DNA of 64,000 bases, taken from positions 1,178,001 through 1,242,000 of the forward strand of contig NZ_SOBW01000007.1 of the NCBI RefSeq assembly GCF_004364975.1. Reading direction: 5' to 3'. The notes below the pieces were generated by a model. That model saw only the letters and a list, made by a program, of their open reading frames with translations, was not told the DNA's origin and did not search any database. The stretch comes from Gelidibacter sediminis. GTDB lineage: Bacteria; Bacteroidota; Bacteroidia; Flavobacteriales; Flavobacteriaceae. The position numbers and the translations under genes were made by a program. Each line of letters opens with the position of its first letter. The first letter of the stretch is position 1. Positions 17,832 through 25,202 of the stretch are shown here, piece after piece.

Positions 17832-17848
17832 TTTAGATTGATTTTAAA
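17832..17848. promoter_or_regulatory. Weak DtxR-like operator candidate near the feoA transcription start
   Basis: TTTAGATTGATTTTAAA shares the outer TTTAGA and TAAA elements of the palindrome near the DtxR-family gene, with one extra base and an imperfect right arm. It lies just downstream of the -7 box, about where a repressor would act. Similarity is limited. Confidence 0.3.
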
Positions 17849-17852
17849 GAAG

Positions 17853-17883
17853 CAAAAGTAAATATAAAAATTTAGAGGGTCAA
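17853..17883 (-). promoter_or_regulatory. Bacteroidota-type promoter of feoAB
   Basis: On the minus strand TTG (17883-17881) is followed after 20 bases by TACTTTTG (17860-17853), matching the TTG-N17-23-TAnnTTTG layout of the primary sigma factor of this phylum. Transcription would start about 20 bases before the feoA ATG. Confidence 0.65.
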
Positions 17884-17992
17884 CCTTAAAATATGAAAGT
17901 TTCAGATTTCTATTGTTTGAAGTTTCTTTTATTTGAAGTATTTGTTGTAAAATTTCTTCAATTTCAACTTCAATTTTAATTTCGGCTTTTCA

Positions 17993-18658
17993 CTAATCTT
18001 TTTTTAAAACCTTAATGTCTTCTAACAATTGTGCAATGTCTTCGGGTTTGGTACCGTCATAAAAGCCTCTAATTTGACGCTTTTTATCAATCAGCATAAA
18101 ATTTTCAGTGTGAATCATGTCGTAGGCATCTCCGTTGCCATCCGTTTTAACGGCCAAATAACTTTTTCTGGCCAATTCATAAATTTGTTTTTTATCGCCC
18201 GTCACCAAATTCCATTTAGAATCAACCACGCCTTTCTCGATTGCATAGCGCTTTAATTGTGACACACTGTCAATTATAGGTGTAACGGAGTGGGAGAGTA
18301 GCATAACTTCATCATCGTCCATGATTTTCTCCTGAATTTGCACCATATGGTCGGTCATAATCGGGCAAATGGTCTGGCAAGTGGTAAAAAAGAAATCAGC
18401 CACGTAGATTTTATTTTTATAATCCTCTTGAGTTATGGTATCGCCGTTTTGATTGATCAAGCTAAAATTGGCTATCTTATGATATTTGCTTTGATACTGG
18501 ATTGTGCTGTCAACCATTTCAAAATTGACCATAGAGGGTTGGTAAATAGGCAGCACTTTTTTAGGGGTTAGAATATTAAAAATAATGGTCACGATAATAA
18601 CGGAAAGAATCAATAGGACGATTCCAAAATACTTATAGTCCTTAAAAAATGAGAGCAT
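17993..18658 (-). CDS. SCO1/SenC family copper chaperone/thiol protein
   Basis: The start at 18658 (MLSFFKDYKYFGIVLL) is chosen because it places the membrane anchor at the N-terminus; the longer frame from 18721 adds a polar stretch in front of it. Residues about 11-30 form the anchor and the rest is a thioredoxin-fold domain outside the membrane. The copper-binding motif CQTIC (Cys94, Cys98) and the distal His183 are present. SCO proteins deliver copper to the CuA centre of cytochrome c oxidase, or act as thiol reductants in its assembly. No oxidase gene lies in the window. Divergent from the M1 aminopeptidase gene with about 95 bases between. Confidence 0.9.
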   Translation of the reverse strand: MLSFFKDYKYFGIVLLILSVIIVTIIFNILTPKKVLPIYQPSMVNFEMVDSTIQYQSKYHKIANFSLINQNGDTITQEDYKNKIYVADFFFTTCQTICPIMTDHMVQIQEKIMDDDEVMLLSHSVTPIIDSVSQLKRYAIEKGVVDSKWNLVTGDKKQIYELARKSYLAVKTDGNGDAYDMIHTENFMLIDKKRQIRGFYDGTKPEDIAQLLEDIKVLKKD

Positions 18659-18753
18659 TTTTAATGGTTTTGAGAATGTTTGGTAAGATTTGTGTGCAAA
18701 AATACGATAGATAACCGTCAAAAACGGTATTTTTAGTGCTAAAATCTGCTTTC

Positions 18754-20685
18754 ATGAAAAACATTTTTACCTTTTTATTTGTGCTTGTGTGTTCAGTGTT
18801 TAATGCCCAAGATGAACAACTTCAGGCCTTGAAAGAAGCAGAAATGAAATCAGCGTTACAACGGATGGAATTTAGGGCCAGTCCTAACACCGGAAACTAC
18901 GATGTGAAATACCACCGACTGGAGCTGGAGGTCAATCCGTCAGTGGCCCAAATACAGGGTGTTGTAACGACGCATTTTGAAGCTAAAACAGATTTAAATC
19001 AAATCACTTTTGATTTGGCAACCAATATGACGGTGTCTCAGGTAATCCAACGTGGGGTGTCTTTGCCATTTGCGCATCAAAATAGTGATGAGTTGGTCAT
19101 TACTTTACCAACAACTCAGGTGGCAGGCGTTTTAGATTCCTTAGCCATTAGGTATTCTGGCAATCCTGTGAGTTCTGGATTCGGATCATTTGAAGTTAGT
19201 ACTCACAATTCTAAACCTGTACTATGGACACTTTCTGAACCTTATGGAGCTAAAGGATGGTGGCCATGTAAACAGGATTTGATTGATAAAATTGACAGTA
19301 TCGACGTGTATATCACATCGCCTAAAGCCAATCCTAGCGGCGATGCTTATATAGCGGTGTCCAACGGTTTGGAGCAATCGCAAAGTATCAATGGTTCTGC
19401 CAAAACCACGCATTTTAAACATAGATATCCCATTCCTGCTTACTTAGTGGCTATTGCGGTTACTAATTATGCTGTGTATACCGACCCCGTTCCCAATAAC
19501 GGCAAGCCCTTTGAAATCGTAAATTATGTATACCCAGAGCATTTGGCAACCATAAAAACCCAAACCCCGGTAACGGTAACAGTTATGAATTTGTTCACGG
19601 AGCTTTTTGGCGAATACCCTTTTGCTGATGAAAAATACGGTCATGCCCAATTTGGCTGGAATGGCGGGATGGAACATACCACAGTGTCGTTTATGGGTAG
19701 TTTTGGACGAAGCCTGATTGCACACGAATTAGGTCATCAATGGTTTGGCAATAAGGTGACCTGTGGCAGTTGGCAGGATATTTGGCTTAATGAAGGCTTT
19801 GCTACCTATATGACAGGCCTTGTAGTTGAGCATCTGGATGGGCTAACCCCATTTAACACTTGGAAACAACAAACAGTAAATTCCGTAACGTCAAGAACCG
19901 GTGGTTCTGTCTACGTAAAAGAAGCAGATACCTTAAGCGTAAACAGAGTGTTTGATGGCCGCTTGTCTTACAATAAAGGCGCCATGGTATTGCATATGCT
20001 CCGCAAGAAAGTAGGGGATAACATATTTTATCAGGGATTACAGGAATATCTCAATCATCCAGACCATGCCTATGGTTATGCCAAGACAGAAGACCTTTTG
20101 TCCATAATGAATGCATCAAGTAATCAAGATCTATCTGAATTTTTTGATGACTGGGTGTATGGCGAGGGCTATCCAACTTTCGATTTACAATGGTACCAAC
20201 CTAATGCTACAGAAATCAACTTTATCCTAAGTCAAACCCAAAGCCATCCATCCGTATCCTTCTTCGAAACGGCTTTGCCAATAAGGCTTCTTGGTGAGTC
20301 AGGGCAAACGTTGGATCTGGTTTTAGAGCACAGCAAAAATCTCGAAAAATTTAGTAACGCGGTTAATTTTAAGGTGGTTGAGGTAGTTGTCAATCCGGAG
20401 TATGATATCATATCAAGAAATAATAGGGCAGTGTTGGGTGTGGATAAGCTTGACATAGAAGCGGAATTATCGGTGTTTCCAAGCCCAGCTACGTATAACA
20501 TCACCATTAAAAAACCCGATCAGATGGACGTTGAGTACATTCATATCTACAATGTTTTGGGGCAGCGTCTTTATTCTTCAGGGTGGACGCATATCATAGA
20601 TGTAGCGTCATTTGCATCTGGTGTATTTTTTATGGAGTTTCAAACGGACCAAGGGAACTTTACCAAAACCCTGTTAAAAAACTAG
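18754..20685 (+). CDS. Secreted M1-family zinc aminopeptidase with type IX secretion sorting domain
   Basis: The start at 18754 (MKNIFTFLFVLVCS) is chosen because a signal peptide follows directly; cleavage is likely after FNAQ. The M1 catalytic domain has the substrate-anchoring GGMEH motif (in place of the classical GxMEN) and HELGH at about 324-328 with the third zinc ligand Glu347 in LNEGFATY. The last 75 residues (VFPSPATYNITI, YNVLGQ, SGVFFMEF, TKTLLKN) are a type A C-terminal sorting domain of the type IX secretion system, so the enzyme is exported through the outer membrane and either released or anchored to surface lipopolysaccharide. It probably trims extracellular peptides for nutrition. 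Confidence 0.94.
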   Translation: MKNIFTFLFVLVCSVFNAQDEQLQALKEAEMKSALQRMEFRASPNTGNYDVKYHRLELEVNPSVAQIQGVVTTHFEAKTDLNQITFDLATNMTVSQVIQRGVSLPFAHQNSDELVITLPTTQVAGVLDSLAIRYSGNPVSSGFGSFEVSTHNSKPVLWTLSEPYGAKGWWPCKQDLIDKIDSIDVYITSPKANPSGDAYIAVSNGLEQSQSINGSAKTTHFKHRYPIPAYLVAIAVTNYAVYTDPVPNNGKPFEIVNYVYPEHLATIKTQTPVTVTVMNLFTELFGEYPFADEKYGHAQFGWNGGMEHTTVSFMGSFGRSLIAHELGHQWFGNKVTCGSWQDIWLNEGFATYMTGLVVEHLDGLTPFNTWKQQTVNSVTSRTGGSVYVKEADTLSVNRVFDGRLSYNKGAMVLHMLRKKVGDNIFYQGLQEYLNHPDHAYGYAKTEDLLSIMNASSNQDLSEFFDDWVYGEGYPTFDLQWYQPNATEINFILSQTQSHPSVSFFETALPIRLLGESGQTLDLVLEHSKNLEKFSNAVNFKVVEVVVNPEYDIISRNNRAVLGVDKLDIEAELSVFPSPATYNITIKKPDQMDVEYIHIYNVLGQRLYSSGWTHIIDVASFASGVFFMEFQTDQGNFTKTLLKN

Positions 20686-20764
20686 CGATTAGAATCGTAT
20701 TAGTTTCCTAACTGCACTTAAAAGATTACTTTTGTGCCTTATAATTTTTTTTGAACAGAGATCA

Positions 20765-22105
20765 ATGGAGTTTATTATTAAAATTTCTCAATTTTTATTG
20801 AGTTTGTCCCTTCTCATCGTATTGCATGAGCTTGGGCATTTTATACCAGCAAGACTATTTAAAACACGCGTAGAAAAGTTCTACTTGTTTTTTGATATCA
20901 AATACAGCTTATTTAAGAAAAAAATTGGCGATACCGTTTATGGAATCGGATGGTTGCCCTTAGGAGGTTATGTAAAAATAGCCGGAATGATTGATGAAAG
21001 CATGGATAAGGAGCAAATGGCCTTGCCACCGAAACCTTGGGAGTTCCGTGCGAAGCCAGCCTGGCAACGTTTAATTATCATGTTGGGTGGGGTAACAGTA
21101 AACTTTGTATTGGCCTTGCTTATTTACATTGTGATGGCCTTTGCCTATGGTGAAACTGATATTTCAGCAGCGAGCATCAAGGATGGTTATTTGATAAATA
21201 ACCCATTATTGACAGATTTAGGATTTAAAACTGGGGATAAGATTGTGAAAGTAGGTGAAACTGAAGTCGTTAAGTATTCCGATGTCAATACCAATATTAT
21301 AGGGGCTGAATCAGTAACTTTTGAACGAAATGGTGCCGTGCAGACCATTAACCTACCGGAAGATTTTTTAGGACAATTATCCACCAATAAGCATGAGGGT
21401 CTATTTGGCCTTAGAGAGCCATTTTTAATTTATGCAGTTGCTGATACATCTTTAAACAAATCGGCTGATTTGAAGAAAGGCGATCTTGTAAAATCTATCA
21501 ATGGTCAATCAGTGGAGTATTTTGATCAAGCTGAGGACGTCCTAAAGTCGTTTAAAGGTCAAATTGTAGAAACTGAAATTTTGAGAGATGGCCAAACCAA
21601 AAATCTCAATTTGAAAGTTGATGCTAACGGGAAATTGGGTGTTAAGGTTGGTGGCACGATGAATGATTTGGCGGAATTGGGGTATTTTGATATTGTACGT
21701 AATGAATATACCTTGGGTGAAAGCTTTGGTGTTGGCTTCAATAAATTTACCAGTCAAATAACAGGTTATTTTACACAGTTAAAATTAATCTTTAGTCCAA
21801 GTACTGGAGCCTACAAAGGTGTTGGTGGATTTAAGGCCATTTTTGATGTCTTTCCTAGTAGTTGGAGTTGGGAATATTTTTGGAGTATTACAGCGTTTCT
21901 ATCCATCATGTTAGGGGTTTTGAACTTGCTTCCAATCCCTGCTTTGGACGGTGGTCATGTGATGTTTTTGTTATATGAAATGATCTCAGGACGCGCACCT
22001 TCAGAAAAGTTTTTAGAGCGCGCACAATTGGTTGGATTCGTGATACTCATTATGTTAGTGTTATTCGCAAATGGCAATGATATTTTTAAAGCAATATCGG
22101 ATTAA
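20765..22105 (+). CDS. rseP: RIP metalloprotease RseP (site-2 protease)
   Basis: The start at 20765 (MEFIIKISQFLLSL) is chosen over 20732 because the zinc motif then lies in the first membrane helix, as in the family. HELGH is at residues 21-25, two PDZ-like regions occupy the middle, and the conserved NLLPIPALDGGH (about residue 395) supplies the third zinc ligand Asp. The protease cuts substrates within the membrane; in other bacteria it releases ECF sigma factors by cleaving their anti-sigma factors. No anti-sigma gene is adjacent. A tRNA gene follows downstream. Confidence 0.94.
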   Translation: MEFIIKISQFLLSLSLLIVLHELGHFIPARLFKTRVEKFYLFFDIKYSLFKKKIGDTVYGIGWLPLGGYVKIAGMIDESMDKEQMALPPKPWEFRAKPAWQRLIIMLGGVTVNFVLALLIYIVMAFAYGETDISAASIKDGYLINNPLLTDLGFKTGDKIVKVGETEVVKYSDVNTNIIGAESVTFERNGAVQTINLPEDFLGQLSTNKHEGLFGLREPFLIYAVADTSLNKSADLKKGDLVKSINGQSVEYFDQAEDVLKSFKGQIVETEILRDGQTKNLNLKVDANGKLGVKVGGTMNDLAELGYFDIVRNEYTLGESFGVGFNKFTSQITGYFTQLKLIFSPSTGAYKGVGGFKAIFDVFPSSWSWEYFWSITAFLSIMLGVLNLLPIPALDGGHVMFLLYEMISGRAPSEKFLERAQLVGFVILIMLVLFANGNDIFKAISD

Positions 22106-22123
22106 AAATTTTTGAAAATTGTT

Positions 22124-22153
22124 TTGTTCAATTCAAAAATAGCAATATATTTG
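22124..22153 (+). promoter_or_regulatory. Bacteroidota-type promoter of tRNA-Asn
   Basis: TTG at 22124-22126, 19 bases, then TATATTTG at 22146-22153: a near-ideal TTG-N19-TAnnTTTG promoter, with the tRNA starting 26 bases later. Confidence 0.75.
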
Positions 22154-22178
22154 CAACCTCAAAATAGGTAATATACCT

Positions 22179-22252
22179 TCCTCCTTAGCTCAGTTGGTTA
22201 GAGCATCTGACTGTTAATCAGAGGGTCCTTGGTTCGAGCCCAAGAGGAGGAG
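22179..22252 (+). tRNA. tRNA-Asn (GTT)
   Basis: A 74-base cloverleaf. The acceptor stem TCCTCCT pairs with AGGAGGA, the discriminator is G, the D arm is GCTC...GAGC, the anticodon arm is TCTGA-CTGTTAA-TCAGA with anticodon GTT, and the T arm is CTTGG-TTCGAGC-CCAAG. The CCA end is not encoded. GTT reads the Asn codons AAC and AAT. Confidence 0.98.
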
Positions 22253-22260
22253 CAAACAAA

Positions 22261-22287
22261 GAGTTACATGAAAATGTAGCTCTTTTT
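22261..22287 (+). terminator. Terminator after tRNA-Asn
   Basis: GAGTTACAT, a short AAA-type loop, then ATGTAGCTC (one G-T pair) followed by TTTTTTG: a rho-independent terminator 9 bases after the tRNA. Confidence 0.8.
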
Positions 22288-22447
22288 TGTTTTGTAGTTG
22301 ACAACCAATCTCTCTTTAGCGTCTTTTCTTATCTTATAATGAATGTTTTAATAACACCAATTGATTTTATGGATGTATTTAAATGTCTTCAAAATTTTTT
22401 AATTTCGTTTATTATGAATTGTAAACACTAAGGCCAATCATAAACAA

Positions 22448-22513
22448 TTAGGCTCCTGATGAGCCGAAAATGGGAATCGCATGTACCCTCAATAATGCCT
22501 AAGCCATGCCGTT
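22448..22513 (+). other. Structured leader candidate upstream of the esterase gene
   Basis: GGCTC-CTGAT-GAGCC (22451-22465) forms a clear hairpin; TTAGGC (22448-22453) can instead pair with GCCTAA (22497-22502), and GGG (22472-22474) with CCC (22486-22488). The two larger pairings compete for GGC. The segment ends about 16 bases before the next ATG and is less AT-rich than its flanks. It does not match any riboswitch class I can name. Confidence 0.35.
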
Positions 22514-22528
22514 ACATTAATATAGATT

Positions 22529-23344
22529 ATGAAAACAGTTGTTATAATTTTATTTGGTTTTATTACAGGAGTACAAGCCGTATTTGGCCAAAACCAAGAC
22601 GTTATTACATTAGGTGAACAGATTGTAATTACATCTCATATTTTAAATGAAGAAAGGACCTGTTTAATAAGTTTTCCTGATACGTATACTAATACGTCTA
22701 AAGAATTTCCTATAATTATATTATTGGATGGATATGCACATTTTAAAATAACCTCTGGAATAGTTCACTTTATGGGGTCACAGAGAAGCCGAAATAATTT
22801 TATGCCAGAAAGCATTGTAGTTGCTATAGAAAATATTGATAGAGAACGAGATTTTACAGTCACAAAAATTAATACTAAACGACCAAATACAATGGGGGGC
22901 GGTAAAAATTTTCTAAAATTTATTGAAAACGAATTAGTACCCTATATTGATAACCATTACAGAACAACCCCAACTCGTACACTTATTGGCCATTCTTTGG
23001 GAGGCCTACTAACATTGAATTCATATTTGGATGAAAACAGTCTATTTGATGCGTACATATCTATAGATCCAAGTGTTTGGTGGGATAAGGAGATGATGAA
23101 GGAGCGAGTGGATACAATTACACCATCTTCGTCTAATAAAAAGCTATATATAGCGACTGCCAATCATGGAGAGACGGGGAATATAAAGAATAAACAGAGA
23201 CATGACCTTCTTTATGAATTATTATCAAAGCAAACGGAAGAAGCTCAAAATGTTAATCATGAGTACTTTGAAAGCGAAGATCATCACTCTGTGCTATTGT
23301 TGGCTTTGTACAATGGTTTAAAATATATCAATCAACCACGGTAA
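22529..23344 (+). CDS. Secreted alpha/beta-hydrolase esterase (esterase D/IroE-like family)
   Basis: A 271-residue protein with a signal peptide (cleavage near AVFGQ). The fold is the putative-esterase type of alpha/beta hydrolase: LLDGYAHF near the oxyanion region, the nucleophile motif GHSLGG with Ser156, a SIDPSVWW segment, and a late His in SEDHHSV. Relatives include siderophore esterases, S-formylglutathione hydrolase-like enzymes and many uncharacterised periplasmic esterases; the substrate here is unknown. Preceded by an unusual structured leader and followed, about 100 bases on, by the PadR gene, which may or may not share control. Confidence 0.82.
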   Translation: MKTVVIILFGFITGVQAVFGQNQDVITLGEQIVITSHILNEERTCLISFPDTYTNTSKEFPIIILLDGYAHFKITSGIVHFMGSQRSRNNFMPESIVVAIENIDRERDFTVTKINTKRPNTMGGGKNFLKFIENELVPYIDNHYRTTPTRTLIGHSLGGLLTLNSYLDENSLFDAYISIDPSVWWDKEMMKERVDTITPSSSNKKLYIATANHGETGNIKNKQRHDLLYELLSKQTEEAQNVNHEYFESEDHHSVLLLALYNGLKYINQPR

Positions 23345-23389
23345 GGTTACAGCGTTATAGGTTATTGAATTATTTTTTGCAAATATTTT

Positions 23390-23404
23390 AACTACAATGT
23401 AGTT
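23390..23404. promoter_or_regulatory. Perfect palindrome, likely PadR operator
   Basis: AACTACAATGTAGTT has perfect 7-base arms around one A. It carries the TACA/TGTA elements usual for PadR sites, and a further half-site AACTACA occurs at 23420-23426, inside the -7 region of the padR-like gene. Autoregulation is the simplest reading. Confidence 0.6.
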
Positions 23405-23422
23405 TATTAAATCAATATTAAC

Positions 23423-23430
23423 TACATTTG
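23423..23430 (+). promoter_or_regulatory. -7 box (TACATTTG) of the PadR gene
   Basis: TACATTTG matches TAnnTTTG and lies 18 bases before the ATG at 23448. It overlaps the half-site AACTACA, so a repressor bound there would hide it. No clear TTG is seen 19-20 bases upstream. Confidence 0.5.
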
Positions 23431-23447
23431 TGGTAAATAAAGCTCAG

Positions 23448-23780
23448 ATGGGTCAAAATACACTCGGAGAATTTGAAGAAGTGGTATTGCTAATTGTTGC
23501 TATACTTAATGGTGGCGCATATAGTGTAGGGATCATTTCAGAAATTGAAGACAGGTTAGATAGAAAGGTTAGCTTGGGAGCTATCCAAACTGTTCTGAAA
23601 AGACTTGAAAACAAAGGATTGCTGAAATCACAATTTGGAGACGCTACAAAGGAAAGGGGAGGCAAGCGGAAGCGCTTATATGAACTTACTGCAGATGGTG
23701 AAAAAATAATTGACGACACCAGACATCAGAGAAATTCGCTTTGGGAAGCAATACCAAAGTTGTCCTTTAATTTTTGTTAA
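23448..23780 (+). CDS. PadR-family transcriptional regulator
   Basis: The ATG at 23448 (MGQNTLGEFEEVVLL) is chosen; the GTG at 23430 lies within the promoter box. The 110-residue protein is a PadR N-terminal winged helix: LGEFEEVVLLIVAIL, YSVGIISEIEDRL, GAIQTVLKRLENKGLL (recognition helix), and the beta-wing with KRKRLYELTADGEKII. It lacks the long C-terminal coiled-coil of larger PadR proteins, as is usual for the short group. PadR proteins of this kind often sit before and repress genes for transporters with a permease-prefix domain; the next gene starts immediately after its stop. Confidence 0.9.
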   Translation: MGQNTLGEFEEVVLLIVAILNGGAYSVGIISEIEDRLDRKVSLGAIQTVLKRLENKGLLKSQFGDATKERGGKRKRLYELTADGEKIIDDTRHQRNSLWEAIPKLSFNFC

Positions 23781-24305
23781 ATGCAAAAGAAAGCTAATAC
23801 ACCATCACCACTCGCATTGGCATTCTTTTATTGGTATTGCCATCCTGATTTTAGAGAGGAAATAGAGGGAGATTTAATGGAACGGTTTCAAATGTATCTT
23901 AGAGAATACGGTTATAACAAAGCAAATAGGCTTTTTGTAAAGGAGGTTATTTTTTTGTTTCGTCCTTCTATCGTCGGAAATATTTATCATTTAACACACA
24001 TAAACGCTATGGAAATTACTAATCAGAATAAGAGACTCTTCACTATTGTAACCATTGCTTTAGGGATATTGTCTATTCCGTTAATTGCTATGATTTTTAC
24101 CACTGAGGTAAATTGGAAAATTTTCGATTTTATAATCGCGGGTGTTCTATTGTTGGGAACAGGCCTAATGTTTGAATGGATATTAAGAAAGGTAAAATCC
24201 GCAAAGCAGCGTTTCCTATTACTTATTAGCTTATTTGCTGCGTTAATACTAATTTGGGCAGAACTTGCTGTTGGCATTTTTGGAACTCCTTTTGCTGGAA
24301 CTTAA
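23781..24305 (+). CDS. Hybrid membrane protein: permease-prefix-type domain fused to three-helix membrane domain
   Basis: A 174-residue protein. Residues 1 to about 72 (PLALAFFYWYCHPDFREEIEGDL, shown only as its start here: PLALAFFYWYCHPD) match the cytoplasmic permease prefix domain that precedes FtsX-like ABC permeases in Bacteroidota. In those proteins an 800-residue permease follows. Here it is followed instead by three helices (about 85-105, 113-131, 141-163) with the motif NWKIFDFIIAGVLLLGTGL, the pattern of a small stand-alone membrane protein of this phylum. An internal ATG at 24009 sits at the junction. It abuts the padR stop, so the two are coupled. Function unknown; loss of the permease core is evident. 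Confidence 0.72.
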   Translation: MQKKANTPSPLALAFFYWYCHPDFREEIEGDLMERFQMYLREYGYNKANRLFVKEVIFLFRPSIVGNIYHLTHINAMEITNQNKRLFTIVTIALGILSIPLIAMIFTTEVNWKIFDFIIAGVLLLGTGLMFEWILRKVKSAKQRFLLLISLFAALILIWAELAVGIFGTPFAGT

Positions 24306-24328
24306 AATAATATGTTTTTTTGATGCAA

Positions 24329-24358
24329 AAAGACGAAAATCTTTTAATTTTCGTCTTT
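24329..24358. terminator. Bidirectional terminator hairpin
   Basis: AAAGACGAAAAT and ATTTTCGTCTTT form a 12-bp perfect stem around a 6-base loop. It separates the converging hybrid membrane protein and lipoprotein genes, and one arm encodes the last residues of the lipoprotein. Confidence 0.75.
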
Positions 24359-24832
24359 AGGTTTGAGGAATTCTGACTGATACTTCTCTAAAAATTTCTT
24401 TTGCCTTGCAATCATTTGTTGGGTGATTTTGTCAATATCCATAAAATCCCTACCAAAATCACTTCCAAAAAATTCGTCATTGAAGTAGTTTTTACTAAAT
24501 AATGAATCTTTAGAGAACACATCTTCAAAGTTTTTAGTGTCAAAATCTGAAAAATTTCTGAAGAATCTCGATTTAAAAGTTTGCAACAAGCTGTCTTTTT
24601 CAGTAAGTGATAATTTATCCAATTTTTTAGTTGATGACCAGGAATAGATGCTGTCATATCTTATTAAGTTTCCTGCATCGTCAAATTCCTTATTAACTTT
24701 CCAAGAACCTTTATGTGGCTCTATAATTTTTGCTTCAGTGTCGGCGCTATCAGTATGTTTTGCATTTTTATCCTGTGCATTACAACTGATGCTCAATAAA
24801 CCAATTATAAATACTAAAACATAAGTTTTCAT
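24344..24832 (-). CDS. Hypothetical lipoprotein
   Basis: The start at 24832 (MKTYVLVFIIGLLSISC) is chosen because a lipoprotein signal follows directly, with Cys17 as lipidation site; the frame can extend 8 codons further. The mature part is highly charged, rich in Asp, Lys and Phe (FRNFSDFDTKNFEDVFSKD, FGSDFGRDFMD), predicted largely helical, and has no family I recognise. It lies 11 bases after the DUF2158-like gene on the same strand, so the two are likely co-transcribed, and it is near an Hsp20 gene. Confidence 0.7.
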   Translation of the reverse strand: MKTYVLVFIIGLLSISCNAQDKNAKHTDSADTEAKIIEPHKGSWKVNKEFDDAGNLIRYDSIYSWSSTKKLDKLSLTEKDSLLQTFKSRFFRNFSDFDTKNFEDVFSKDSLFSKNYFNDEFFGSDFGRDFMDIDKITQQMIARQKKFLEKYQSEFLKPKDEN

Positions 24833-24843
24833 CAGTTTAAATT

Positions 24844-25104
24844 TTAGGTTACACACAATTTTGGGTTTGTTAAAACCGTTTTGAACAAACCTCCAGTTTC
24901 TATGGTTTTTATTAATTTATTTTGGTGAAACACCTCTGATTTGCGTTCACCGTTTTTATACCAAACACATTCCAAATACGTATCATAATCAACCAACCCT
25001 AGAATTACATCTTTTTTCGGAACATATTTGAGAACTTGCATTTTTGGAGCCGTAAGTTTTCCTCTTACCTTTACCCAATCTCCAGATTTAAACTTTCGTG
25101 GCAT
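24844..25104 (-). CDS. Small SH3-like protein, DUF2158-type pattern
   Basis: An 86-residue cytoplasmic protein. KSGDWVKVRG, then PKMQVLKY, and LECVWYKNGERKSEVFHQNKL follow the order of the small DUF2158/YodC-like proteins (GD-V-L--GGP-M-V ... C-WF---G-------F-----L). Function of that group is not known. Co-directional with a lipoprotein that follows and with the Hsp20 gene upstream. Confidence 0.6.
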   Translation of the reverse strand: MPRKFKSGDWVKVRGKLTAPKMQVLKYVPKKDVILGLVDYDTYLECVWYKNGERKSEVFHQNKLIKTIETGGLFKTVLTNPKLCVT

Positions 25105-25142
25105 ATCTTCAATTTTTACAAATCAAACATTTATGTAACATA

Positions 25143-25168
25143 GAGGAGACCGATTTCTCGGTCGCCTC
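25143..25168 (-). terminator. Hairpin downstream of the Hsp20 gene
   Basis: GAGGAGACCGA and TCGGTCGCCTC pair with one mismatch; on the minus strand the loop is a GAAA tetraloop. No strong U-run follows, so it may be a terminator or a 3' stabiliser of the Hsp20 mRNA. Confidence 0.5.
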
Positions 25169-25202
25169 CAATCATATTTAAAAAATTAAATATCTGCTGA
25201 AA

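Noticed and set aside
22451-22470. Hammerhead-ribozyme-like core CTGATGA ... GAAA
   Set aside because: Only three bases separate the two motifs, so stem II cannot form, and stems I and III do not align with a proper cleavage site.
22448-22513. Known riboswitch class (cobalamin, TPP, fluoride, SAM)
   Set aside because: None of their conserved core sequences is present; only the hairpins are supported.
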